From Paenibacillus sp. YYML68 (lineage in GTDB: Bacteria > Bacillota > Bacilli > Paenibacillales > NBRC-103111): a stretch of 64,000 nucleotides of DNA. Below the pieces are notes generated by a model. That model searched no databases and was not told the DNA's origin. It saw nothing but the letters and a program-made list of their open reading frames with translations. Positions 17,674-25,082 of the stretch are shown piece by piece; within the stretch, counting starts at the first letter, position 1, and every line of letters begins with the position of its first letter. Both the position numbers and the translations under genes were made by a program. Location of the stretch: the NCBI RefSeq assembly GCF_027923405.1, contig NZ_BQYI01000001.1:4132501-4196500 (forward strand), in the 5' to 3' direction.

Positions 17674-17931
17674 CTACATACCTTCCTCCCACTCCGCCAG
17701 CTGAATCCAGATCGGTGATGCAAGACGACCACGGCGAACCGTACCGCCCGCTAAGGCTGCGACTCCGAACGTCAGACGGGCGGCAGCTCGATTCATCGAG
17801 CGCTGTTGAGCAGCCTTCGGGTCTTGCTCTGCCTCAGCGGCTCTCCGACTCCTCTTATGGGCCTCGTCCTCATAGTGACGCGCAGACCGTATAAGGTCTC
17901 CATCTTGCCTTGGAAGCATATTCGGTATCAT
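17674..17931 (-). CDS. Small basic protein of unknown function
   Basis: The 85-residue product has a charged helical N-terminal half (RSARHYEDEAHKRSRRAAEAEQ) and an Ala/Gly/Arg-rich C half (ARLTFGVAALAGGTVRRGR). I do not recognise it. AGGGGGA lies about 10 bases before the ATG, and a strong hairpin follows the stop, which supports a real gene. It sits alone between the IS element and cwlJ. The basic, Ala-rich composition might suit a nucleic-acid or spore protein, but that is a guess. Confidence 0.5.
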   Translation of the reverse strand: MIPNMLPRQDGDLIRSARHYEDEAHKRSRRAAEAEQDPKAAQQRSMNRAAARLTFGVAALAGGTVRRGRLASPIWIQLAEWEEGM

Positions 17932-18208
17932 GTTCTTCCATCCCCCTCTATTCAGCTATCAGCATTCAGAATGGAACATCACCTTCAACAGAACGTTATT
18001 AACTTCATAATAACATAACATGGAACCTGTGTATATACCTTATGTTAGATTATATGACACAAACCACTTCACCTAACCTAATTTCGGACAAGCTTCTGCA
18101 TTACTTCCAGAAAATCGCTAAATTTGGTGTCAAGAATACAAAGGTAGCCTCATAGGCTGTAATATGTGCGGCAGCCCGAAAGCTGTTGAGCAAAAGCAAA
18201 GGAAGTGA

Positions 18209-18649
18209 ATGACTACTATGGCAGTCATCAAAGCAAACTCCAATGACGTCAAGATGCTTGCTCGCCTGATGCGTGCAGAGGCAGAAGGTGAGGGCGAGCT
18301 CGGCATGCTGATGGTCGGCAATGTCGGGGTCAATCGCGTCCGGTCAGGATGTCTCGACTTCAAGTCAATCAAGACGATTCCGCAAATGGTGTTCCAAAGC
18401 CCCGGTGGCTTCGAGGCCACACAGAAGGGCTACTTCTACCAGAAGGCGCGGGATAAGGATGTGCGCCTGGCCAAAAAGATCATTGCAGGCGAACGTTACC
18501 ATCCCGCCAGCAACTCCTTGTGGTTTTTCCGTCCTGCCGGCGCTTGTCCGGCGCAATGGTATAACCAGCCGAATACCGGCAGGTACAAGAAGCATTGCTT
18601 CTTCTCGCCAACAGGAGCCAACTGTCCAGGTGTATACAACACGTACTAA
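18209..18649 (+). CDS. cwlJ: Spore cortex-lytic cell wall hydrolase CwlJ
   Basis: The 146-residue protein is a Hydrolase_2 family enzyme that degrades the modified peptidoglycan of the spore cortex during germination. It is near full-length CwlJ: ARLMRAEAEGEGELGM with the catalytic glutamate near residue 30, VGNVGVNR, and the conserved end NSLWFFRPAGACPAQWYNQP. It lacks a signal peptide, as is usual for CwlJ, which is placed in the coat with GerQ. ATG 18209 follows AAAGGAAGTGA closely; an in-frame ATG at 18218 (MAVIKAN) matches other CwlJ N-termini better. gerQ lies 43 bases downstream, the arrangement known from the Bacillus cereus group. Confidence 0.93.
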   Translation: MTTMAVIKANSNDVKMLARLMRAEAEGEGELGMLMVGNVGVNRVRSGCLDFKSIKTIPQMVFQSPGGFEATQKGYFYQKARDKDVRLAKKIIAGERYHPASNSLWFFRPAGACPAQWYNQPNTGRYKKHCFFSPTGANCPGVYNTY

Positions 18650-18692
18650 TCAAGTCGTGTTAGTTATAATTTAGAGGAGGTTTTCACGAACC

Positions 18693-19157
18693 ATGTATAA
18701 CCCTTACAAAGCGAACCCGTACGGCGGCCAGCAACCAGGCTACATAGGTGCACAGCCAGTCGTTCAGCAGACTGCTCCTGCAGGTGCTCAAGGCTATGTC
18801 CCTCCTGTTCCAAGCGGAACTCCAATTACACCGCAAGGGGTGCCGATCGTTCCTCAAGCACCGGCTATGCCGGGAACGCCAGGGCTGCTTCCAATGGAGC
18901 AGTCGTATATTGAGAATATTTTGCGTCTGAACCTCGGCAAATTGGCGACGATCTATATGACTTACGAGAACAACTCCGAATGGAACGCGAAGGTGTACAA
19001 AGGACGCATCGAGGCGGCAGGCCGCGACCACATCATCATCAGCGATCCGCAAACCGGCATGCGCTACCTGCTGCTAATGGTCAACCTCGACTATATTACG
19101 TTCGACGAAGAGCTGCAGTACACGTACCCTTACGCCACTGCTCCGACAGCCCGTTAA
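18693..19157 (+). CDS. gerQ: Spore coat protein GerQ
   Basis: The 154-residue coat protein is needed to place or activate CwlJ in the spore coat. A Tyr/Pro/Gln/Gly-rich N-terminal region (residues 1-70) precedes a conserved domain beginning LPMEQSYIENILRLN, with YMTYENNSEWNAKVYKG and the SDPQTGMRYLLLMVNLDYI segment typical of GerQ. GAGGAGG lies about 12 bases before the ATG. It is the second gene of the cwlJ operon and is followed by a bidirectional terminator shared with moeA. In B. subtilis GerQ is cross-linked by transglutaminase; glutamines and lysines are available here too. Confidence 0.93.
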   Translation: MYNPYKANPYGGQQPGYIGAQPVVQQTAPAGAQGYVPPVPSGTPITPQGVPIVPQAPAMPGTPGLLPMEQSYIENILRLNLGKLATIYMTYENNSEWNAKVYKGRIEAAGRDHIIISDPQTGMRYLLLMVNLDYITFDEELQYTYPYATAPTAR

Positions 19158-19175
19158 TATATAGTGTACATGAAG

Positions 19176-19215
19176 CAAAGAGGAGCAAGACCGTAAGGTC
19201 GCGCTCCTCTTTGTT
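19176..19215. terminator. Bidirectional terminator between gerQ and moeA
   Basis: AAAGAGGAGC and GCTCCTCTTT arms with an inner ACC/GGT stem serve both converging genes; T-rich tails are present on both sides. Confidence 0.88.
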
Positions 19216-20504
19216 CAACACTTCATATGAATCGAACGATAGACCATGATCGGCACCGTATCGCCAACCCGCAATGCAGCCCCACCATTAAGCCGAATGA
19301 GGCAGTTAGCGCCAATGAAGCTACCGATCATCCCGGACGACTGCCCCCTTGCCATCGCAACCTTCAGCTCACTACCCTCCATATAAGCCTCAGCTCGAAG
19401 GAAACGAACCGGCTTAATGGGGACAAGGTCCATCTTCGTGACCAGCCTCGCTTGAATGAACGGAAGCGTCGCCCCGTTGAATCCAGACATAGCACGAAGC
19501 GCTGGCAGCACGAACAGCTGCGCGTTGACGAAGCACGCTGCCACATTGCCGGACAGACCGAAGAAGGGAATATCCCCCTTCATCGCAAAGCGCAGCGGGC
19601 TGCCAGGACGCATCAGCACCTTCCAGAACACTGTGCTCGCATGCAGCCTCTCATAGACAGCATGCATGACGTCCGTATCGCCAACCGATACGCCGCCTGT
19701 TGTGACGACCATATCTACACCTTCAAGTACGTCGCCAATCGCCATGGAGATCGAGTCTACGTCATCCGCGACAGGCAACACCTGCCTAGGGACCCCTCCT
19801 GCCTCACGAATGAGCGCGGCGAGCATGTAGCTGTTGGAGTCATAGATCTGTCCCGGCTTCAGCGGACCCGCGACATCGATAAGCTCCGTTCCGCTTGCAA
19901 CGATACCGACAACAGGCCTGCGGAACACATCCACCTCCGATATGCCGAATGTCGCGAGCACTGCGATCTCCGCCGCGCCGATGAGGCTCCCTTCCGCGAG
20001 AACAACACTCCCCATTGCAATATCCTCGCCCCGGAACGAAATGTTGTCCCCCCGCTTCAGCGGCGCCAGCACTTCGATCTCCTCGACATCAGGGCGAAAG
20101 CGCCCCTTCGTCGCTTCGAAGCGACACACTGCATTCGCTCCAGCCGGAATCATCGCCCCCGTCATAATACGTATCGCTTCACCCTCGGCAAGCGGGCGTC
20201 CTGGCACCTCGCCAGCCTTCACCGAACCGACAACCTTGAGCCTCGCTGGGGACTCCGACCTCGCCCCAAGCACATCCTCTACCCGCACAGCGAAGCCATC
20301 CATCATCGATCGATCGAATCGAGGCACAGACTGCGCCGCGGTCACGTTGGAAGCGAGTACTCGCCCGAGACTTTCACCGAGCGGCACTCGTTCCTTCCTC
20401 GACAGCTTCTTCCGATCGATATGCTCCAGCATAAGCCTTACTGCCTCATCAACCTGCACAGGAGGTGCCGCCCCCTCAATCCGCCAATTACTCTCTCGCT
20501 CCAT
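19215..20504 (-). CDS. moeA: Molybdopterin molybdenumtransferase MoeA
   Basis: The 429-residue enzyme inserts molybdate into adenylylated molybdopterin, the last step of molybdenum cofactor synthesis. Recognisable segments are VPRFDRSMMDGFAVR near residue 60, GDNISFRGEDI near 150, the MPT-binding TTGGVSVGDTDV near 265, and MRPGSPLRFA near 300. The usual GLPGNP loop reads GLSGNV. GGAGGTG precedes the ATG. It lies 60 bases downstream of the nitrate reductase gene on the same strand, so cofactor supply is coupled to the enzyme that needs it. Confidence 0.92.
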   Translation of the reverse strand: MERESNWRIEGAAPPVQVDEAVRLMLEHIDRKKLSRKERVPLGESLGRVLASNVTAAQSVPRFDRSMMDGFAVRVEDVLGARSESPARLKVVGSVKAGEVPGRPLAEGEAIRIMTGAMIPAGANAVCRFEATKGRFRPDVEEIEVLAPLKRGDNISFRGEDIAMGSVVLAEGSLIGAAEIAVLATFGISEVDVFRRPVVGIVASGTELIDVAGPLKPGQIYDSNSYMLAALIREAGGVPRQVLPVADDVDSISMAIGDVLEGVDMVVTTGGVSVGDTDVMHAVYERLHASTVFWKVLMRPGSPLRFAMKGDIPFFGLSGNVAACFVNAQLFVLPALRAMSGFNGATLPFIQARLVTKMDLVPIKPVRFLRAEAYMEGSELKVAMARGQSSGMIGSFIGANCLIRLNGGAALRVGDTVPIMVYRSIHMKC

Positions 20505-20564
20505 CAGACACCTCCGCCCGTCCTAACCGGTGCGCCGCCCGCCAAGCTATAGCCTGTTACACGG

Positions 20565-22670
20565 CTAATCTACCCGTTCAGCCCGAACAGCGCAAATCTT
20601 GAATTCAGGCATGCGACTGATCGGATGCAGCGCATCGTTCGTCAGCCGATTAATCGACAGCTCTCCGCCCCAGTGGAACGGCACGAATATCGTCCTCGGA
20701 TGTATACCCTCCGTCACTTTCACATCGAACACAAGAGCTCCTCGCTTGCTCGTCAATCTCAGCTTGCTGCCGACCCTCATCCCGAGCCTCTGGGCGAGTG
20801 CAGGGTGAATCTCCGCGACCGGCACCGGAGCCTTCTTCATCAACGACTCGGAGCGCCTCGTCTGGGTACCACTTAAATAGTGATTCGGCAGCCTGCCCGT
20901 GGTGAGTACATAAGGATATTCCCGCTCCACCGGCTCCGCAGGCATCTGTGGCGTAATCGGATGCAGCTTCGCCTTCCCGTCGGGCAGGTTGAACTTATCG
21001 CGGAACATATGCGGCGTACCCGGATGATCCTGTGACGGGCATGGCCAGAATAGCCCCTTCTCCCGCTTCAGACGATCATAGGTAATGCCGCTGTAATCCG
21101 CCTTACCGCCAGCGGATGCACGAGCCAGCTCGTTGAAGATGTCCTCTGACGATTCATAGCGAAAATACGCTCCGCGCCCCAGCCGCTCAGCCAGCTCGCA
21201 CACGAGCTGCACATCAGACATGCAGCCTTCCGGAGGCTGCAGCGGCTGACCGCGATGAAAGACACGCCCCTCGAGATTCGTCATCGTACCTTCCACCTCT
21301 AGGAACGACGTCGAAGGCAGCAGCCAATGCGCATACTCGGCGGTCTCCGTCTCGAACATATCGACGACGATCAGCAGCTCTAGCTTGCTCAGCGCACGCT
21401 CGACCAACGAGCTGTTCGGACTCGACACGACCGGATTCGAGCCGATCACGATCATCGCCTTAATCTCTCCAGCATCCGCCTTCTGCAGCATCTCGTACGC
21501 CGATACACCCTTACGAGGAAGCTCCTCCTCCCGAATGCCCCACACCTCGCTTACGTAGCGGCGAGCCTCCGGGTCCTCAATCGACTTGTAGCCGGGCAGC
21601 TGGTCTGCCTTCAGCCCGTGCTCTCTGCCGCCCTGTCCATTCGCTTGACCCGTAACAGAGCCGAAGCCGCAGCCCTCCTTGCCGATCTTCCCTGTAAGCA
21701 AGCTCAGATTCATATAATTGAGCGCATGCTCCACGCCGTTCACCTGCTGCTCCAGCCCGCGAGCCGTAAGCACGATGCCAGTCTTCGCCTTGGCGAAGCC
21801 GCGGGCAACGGTGCGGATCACACCCTCCAGCACTCCGGTAATTTGTTGCACCCGATCAGGCGTATACACCTCTACGGCGCGGGCAAGCTCAGCGAAGCCG
21901 TTCGTCCGATCATTCACGAATCGTTCGTCATACAGCTTCTCCTGAATAATAACGTTCAGCAGCCCGTTGACGAATACCGAGTCGAAGCCAGGCTGCAGAC
22001 GGACATGAATGTCCGCCACCTTGCTCGTCATCGTATTGCGAGGATCGATCGTTACGATAATGGCTTTATTTTTTTTGGCTTCCATAATATAAGGCATCAT
22101 CGTAGGCTGGCATTCGGCGATATTCGTACCGGCCAATATAATGTATTGCGCCTTCGGAATTTCAGACAGCGGCATACTCATTCCCCGGTCAATACCGAAG
22201 GCTAGGTGGGATGCTGCTGCTGCAGACGACATGCAGTAGCGCCCATTGTAGTCAATATACTTGGTACCTAGCCCGACCCGCGCGAACTTGCCAAGCAAGT
22301 AGCACACTTCATTCGTCAAGGAGCCGCCGCCATAGATGGACACGGCATCCTTCCCATATTGCTGCTGAATCGATTCAATACTTGCGGCAATCTCATCAAG
22401 CGCATGGCCCCAGCTAACCGGACTCCATGCATCACCGACATACTTGCGACTCCTAGGAGCGCTCAAGCGGCCCGCATGTAAGACGTGCTGATGAGCATTC
22501 AGCCCCTTCTGACACAGCCTTCCTGTCGCCACCGGAAAATCAGGACTCGGCTTAATCGTAAGTCCAGCTCCGCCCTCTGCGGCATGCACCTCAAGTCCAC
22601 ATTGCATACTGCAGTAGCAGCAATGGGAAGAGCGTGTTTCCCCCAGCTTGAAAGTCGTCCCCGCCACCAT
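20565..22670 (-). CDS. nasC: Assimilatory nitrate reductase catalytic subunit (NasC/NarB-like molybdoenzyme)
   Basis: The 701-residue cytosolic protein binds one N-terminal [4Fe-4S] cluster (CCYCSMQC near residue 20, plus the downstream CQKG) and bis-MGD. Segments such as GKFARVGLGTKYIDYNGR, YCMSSAAAASH, LAGTNIAECQPT, GQANGQGGREHG and GVSAYEML match B. subtilis NasC closely. There is no Tat signal, which fits assimilation rather than respiration. ATG 22670 is chosen because GGGGGAG lies 9 bases upstream; two upstream starts are in frame but lack a ribosome-binding site. No NasB-like electron-transfer subunit or nitrite reductase is adjacent. moeA follows. The promoter carries a nitrogen-control box. 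Confidence 0.88.
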   Translation of the reverse strand: MVAGTTFKLGETRSSHCCYCSMQCGLEVHAAEGGAGLTIKPSPDFPVATGRLCQKGLNAHQHVLHAGRLSAPRSRKYVGDAWSPVSWGHALDEIAASIESIQQQYGKDAVSIYGGGSLTNEVCYLLGKFARVGLGTKYIDYNGRYCMSSAAAASHLAFGIDRGMSMPLSEIPKAQYIILAGTNIAECQPTMMPYIMEAKKNKAIIVTIDPRNTMTSKVADIHVRLQPGFDSVFVNGLLNVIIQEKLYDERFVNDRTNGFAELARAVEVYTPDRVQQITGVLEGVIRTVARGFAKAKTGIVLTARGLEQQVNGVEHALNYMNLSLLTGKIGKEGCGFGSVTGQANGQGGREHGLKADQLPGYKSIEDPEARRYVSEVWGIREEELPRKGVSAYEMLQKADAGEIKAMIVIGSNPVVSSPNSSLVERALSKLELLIVVDMFETETAEYAHWLLPSTSFLEVEGTMTNLEGRVFHRGQPLQPPEGCMSDVQLVCELAERLGRGAYFRYESSEDIFNELARASAGGKADYSGITYDRLKREKGLFWPCPSQDHPGTPHMFRDKFNLPDGKAKLHPITPQMPAEPVEREYPYVLTTGRLPNHYLSGTQTRRSESLMKKAPVPVAEIHPALAQRLGMRVGSKLRLTSKRGALVFDVKVTEGIHPRTIFVPFHWGGELSINRLTNDALHPISRMPEFKICAVRAERVD

Positions 22671-22792
22671 ACCTCTCCACTCCCCCATACCGTTACGAGA
22701 CGCTATCAACGCCTGACGGCTCTCTTGTAAATGTTATAATAAGTGACATTAGTTTGACTCGATACAACCGGCACACGACTTTCTCTTCCTAA

Positions 22793-22821
22793 ATTGTATG
22801 CATCATCGTTTTTAATGTCAA
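22793..22821 (-). promoter_or_regulatory. Sigma-A promoter of the nitrate reductase-moeA unit
   Basis: On the minus strand TTGACA (22816-22821) and TACAAT (22793-22798) are separated by exactly 17 bases, a near-perfect sigma-A promoter about 120 bases before the chosen start codon. Confidence 0.85.
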
Positions 22822-22832
22822 CAATTATTACA
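22816..22832 (-). promoter_or_regulatory. GlnR/TnrA box overlapping the nitrate reductase promoter
   Basis: The 17-mer TGTAATAATTGTTGACA matches the GlnR/TnrA consensus TGTNAN7TNACA at every fixed position. Its last six bases are the -35 hexamer of the promoter above. That position suggests repression in good nitrogen supply (GlnR-like) more than TnrA-type activation from about -50. Confidence 0.75.
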
Positions 22833-22855
22833 TGAACTTTGAGGGATTCCCTTCT

Positions 22856-23161
22856 TTATTTGGATACGAAACGCCAGATGTGAATTTTTGCCCGACCCCC
22901 AACGACCCACCTCTCCAGCTCACGCCATAGCTGCGTGTCTTCGGACGTCGGTTCAAGCTCCTCCGTGCCGGTCCTCATTTGCTTCATTCGGACGTAAGCC
23001 TCCTCCGCGAGGTCGCTCCACAGCTCAACGAACAACCCCGGCTGATCCGTGCCCTCGAACAATTGCAGCCGCGGCTCCCGTAGCTTCATATGCTCCGCCC
23101 AAGCGGCATATAACTCCAGAGCTTGAGGCTCGATTCGATACTCGACAAACACAATGTACAT
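22856..23161 (-). CDS. Small alpha/beta protein, possibly of the antibiotic-monooxygenase (ABM)/dimeric barrel fold
   Basis: The 101-residue product begins MYIVFVEYRIEPQALELYAAW and has the beta-alpha-alpha-beta rhythm of dimeric alpha-beta barrel proteins (ABM, NIPSNAP), with LQLFEGTDQPGLFVELWSD in the middle. No catalytic residues can be named. GGAGTGA 8 bases before ATG 23161 decides the start; 11 upstream in-frame residues are unlikely. It is divergent from yfhP and lies immediately upstream of the nitrate reductase promoter on the same strand. The function is unknown. Confidence 0.7.
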   Translation of the reverse strand: MYIVFVEYRIEPQALELYAAWAEHMKLREPRLQLFEGTDQPGLFVELWSDLAEEAYVRMKQMRTGTEELEPTSEDTQLWRELERWVVGGRAKIHIWRFVSK

Positions 23162-23284
23162 CTTTTTCACTCCGATCAGCTTTATTTTGGCCAATAAAAT
23201 GATACACTACAAGAAACGACTGCGCACCTCTGCTCATGCGTACGCTAAAGGTGCGCGGTCAATACGGCTCACAGGAGGTCATCC

Positions 23285-24268
23285 ATGGATACCGGTACCC
23301 ACCTCGTCATCGGTCTTGGCTTGGCTGGACTCGCCTACATCGATCCTGTAGTGGCTGCCGATCCGGTAACCGCGACTGCAGTCTTGATCGGCACAGTCGC
23401 CGGCTCCCAGGCGCCCGATGCAGATACGCTGCTTCGCCTTAAGAGCAACGCTTTATATGTGAAGAACCATCGGGGCTTGTCCCATTCCATCCCCGCACTG
23501 TTCGTATGGACCGCCTTGATCTCGGGCACGCTTGGTCTTCTGTTCGAGGAGCTGCCGCTCGCGCATGTGACGATGTGGGTGTTTATCGCCGTCGCCTTTC
23601 ACGTCTTCACCGATTTGTTCAATACGTATGGCACACAGGCGCTGCGCCCCTTCTCTCGAAGGTGGGTGTCCTGGAACATCATTCACATTTTTGACCCGTT
23701 CATCTTCTCCACCCATGTGCTGGCGATCTTCCTCTGGTCGTTCCGTCTCGTCGAGCCTCACGTCGTATTCCCGGCGCTGTACAGCCTCATTGCCGCCTAC
23801 TACGTCTGGCGGACGGTTGACCATTACAGACTCGAGCGGGGACTCAAGCGCCACGATCCGGATTACAAGCCAGGTGACACGTATACGTTAATTCCTACCG
23901 TTCACTTGTACCACTGGCAGGTCGTGAAGCACAACAGCGACGGCTCGTTCAGTCTAGGAGAATACCGCAGCAAGCTGATCAAGTGGGCAGACCACGTGAG
24001 CTGCGACAGCCATCCGGCCGTCGACGCCTCGAAGAAGCATAAGAACATTGCATCGTTCTTGTACTTCACCTCGTTCGCCTGCGCCGAATGCAAGGAATAT
24101 GACTGGGGCTACGAGGTGCGCTGGGCGGACGTCAGATACAGGCATCGCAAGCAGTACCCGTTCGTCGCGGTCGTTCGTATGGATAAGAACTACGACGTGC
24201 TGGACTCTTATGTCGGATGGGTAAGTGAATCCAAGCTGGAGAAAAAGCTTCGCGTAGACGTCTATTAA
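23285..24268 (+). CDS. yfhP: YfhP-like membrane-bound metal-dependent hydrolase (DUF457/YdjM family)
   Basis: The 327-residue protein starts MDTGTHLVIGLGLAG and has the family's conserved histidines and acidic residues: DTGTH near residue 5, GSQAPDADTLLR near 45, and NHRGLSHSIPALF near 63. About four or five membrane helices span residues 20-190; the C-terminal 130 residues are soluble (FASFACAECKEYDWGYEVRW). Length and N-terminus agree with B. subtilis YfhP, 327 residues as I recall. The function is uncertain; related proteins act on lipids or as inner-membrane hydrolases. CAGGAGGTCATCC precedes the ATG and a clear terminator follows. Confidence 0.85.
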   Translation: MDTGTHLVIGLGLAGLAYIDPVVAADPVTATAVLIGTVAGSQAPDADTLLRLKSNALYVKNHRGLSHSIPALFVWTALISGTLGLLFEELPLAHVTMWVFIAVAFHVFTDLFNTYGTQALRPFSRRWVSWNIIHIFDPFIFSTHVLAIFLWSFRLVEPHVVFPALYSLIAAYYVWRTVDHYRLERGLKRHDPDYKPGDTYTLIPTVHLYHWQVVKHNSDGSFSLGEYRSKLIKWADHVSCDSHPAVDASKKHKNIASFLYFTSFACAECKEYDWGYEVRWADVRYRHRKQYPFVAVVRMDKNYDVLDSYVGWVSESKLEKKLRVDVY

Positions 24269-24272
24269 TGAT

Positions 24273-24316
24273 AAAATGCGGATGAGCAAGTTTTCACTTG
24301 GCTCATCCGCTTTTGT
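24273..24316 (+). terminator. Rho-independent terminator after yfhP
   Basis: GCGGATGAGC and GCTCATCCGC form a 10-bp stem, followed by TTTTG. Confidence 0.92.
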
Positions 24317-24342
24317 CTGACTGCGAGCTGCAGCGCAACGTG

Positions 24343-24375
24343 GAAAAGCCCAAGGAGAGAAGCTCCCCCTGGGCT
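24343..24375 (-). terminator. Terminator after the minus-strand SASP gene
   Basis: AGCCCA-GG and CC-TGGGCT arms form a hairpin followed on the minus strand by TTTTCC. Confidence 0.8.
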
Positions 24376-24409
24376 ATATCAAACTGATTGCTGCGTACAA
24401 GGTTAGCGA

Positions 24410-24634
24410 TTAGCGGCCTTGACCCGCGATCGCTTGCTCGGCGATTTGCACCAAGCGGCGAGTGATGTGACCACCGATTGCACCTGTGTCACGTGTTGCC
24501 ATGTAACCATAGTAGCCGTCTTGCGGAATTTGGATACCTAACTCTTGCGCTACCTCATACTTCAACTGATCCAATGCTTGAGAAGCTTGTGGTACTACCA
24601 AAGCGTTGCTGCTGCGGGATTGTCCTGCACCCAT
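24410..24634 (-). CDS. Alpha/beta-type small acid-soluble spore protein
   Basis: The 74-residue protein coats and protects spore DNA against UV and heat and is degraded at germination. It has ALDQLKYEVAQELGI, where the GPR cleavage site lies, and GAIGGHITRRLVQIAEQAI, the second conserved helix. ATG 24634 follows AAAGGAGTG; the 24-residue in-frame extension upstream is not translated. It is almost identical in protein sequence to the gene at 29166 on the other strand. A sigma-G-like promoter lies upstream, overlapping a palindrome in the leader. Confidence 0.97.
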   Translation of the reverse strand: MGAGQSRSSNALVVPQASQALDQLKYEVAQELGIQIPQDGYYGYMATRDTGAIGGHITRRLVQIAEQAIAGQGR

Positions 24635-24691
24635 GTTCAGCACTCCTTTCAATTGGATGATGTCTTTGATGTATTTGCAAGCTTGCAAGCT

Positions 24692-24723
24692 TATTATGTG
24701 CCGCATGCCGAATCTTATACGCA
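24692..24723 (-). promoter_or_regulatory. Sigma-G-like promoter of the SASP gene
   Basis: On the minus strand TGCGTA (24718-24723) and CATAATA (24692-24698) lie 19 bases apart; the sigma-G consensus is about TGAATA and CATACTA. The downstream leader contains the 14-bp palindrome TTGCAAGCTTGCAA (about 24675-24688). Confidence 0.5.
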
Positions 24724-24791
24724 GCTTTTGAAAAAATAATTAGAGTTTCAATAACCATTACCATTCGTTAAGAAAGGCGGTCTCCCTCTAT

Positions 24792-24968
24792 ATGAACAAA
24801 CCATTAGCGCTTCTTTTTGCTTTTATCGGCACCGGGCTGCTCGCCGCGGTCAGCTATTTCATGGCAGCAGGACGTCCTTGGCTCGCGGTCGTGGCAGGCG
24901 TCGTGTCCTTCTTCTTCATCGGCTTCGGCTTTATCGTGAAGGCGAAGCAGCGTAAGCGCAACTCCTAA
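24792..24968 (+). CDS. Small two-helix membrane protein (DUF5325/YlaF-like)
   Basis: This 58-residue ORF begins MNKPLALLFAFIGTG, has two hydrophobic helices (about residues 4-22 and 28-47) separated by AAGRPW, and ends in a basic tail KAKQRKRNS. The pattern of two helices with a short loop and a basic C-terminus resembles the small DUF5325/YlaF proteins of Bacilli; I hold that family name loosely. AAAGGCGG lies about 15 bases upstream of the ATG, a little far. The gene sits between the divergent SASP gene and the trpS terminator. The function is unknown. Confidence 0.65.
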   Translation: MNKPLALLFAFIGTGLLAAVSYFMAAGRPWLAVVAGVVSFFFIGFGFIVKAKQRKRNS

Positions 24969-25002
24969 GACGCACATTCGCTCATGAGTTCGCTGTATGC
25001 CA

Positions 25003-25061
25003 AAAAGAACCGGATTCGCGTTACACACCTTTGCTAGGTGCATTCGCGCTTCCGGTTCTTC
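25003..25061 (-). terminator. Rho-independent terminator after trpS
   Basis: AAGAACCGGA and TCCGGTTCTT form a 10-bp outer stem with inner CGCG/CGCG and CACCT/AGGTG stems; TTCTTTTTGG follows on the minus strand. It may also serve the small plus-strand gene. Confidence 0.9.
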
Positions 25062-25082
25062 TGTACCAAGCTTCAACTCAAT

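Noticed and set aside
18130-18208. Sigma-E promoter for cwlJ-gerQ
   Set aside because: A GAATACA and CATAGG pair is present but the spacing is too short for sigma-E, so no site is annotated.
19227-20552. 441-codon plus-strand frame opposite moeA
   Set aside because: moeA on the minus strand has all family motifs; the other frame has no recognisable domain and no ribosome-binding site.
24635-24706. N-terminal extension of the minus-strand SASP
   Set aside because: The SASP start has its own AAAGGAGTG and family members begin at MGAGQSRS; the extension covers the promoter -10.
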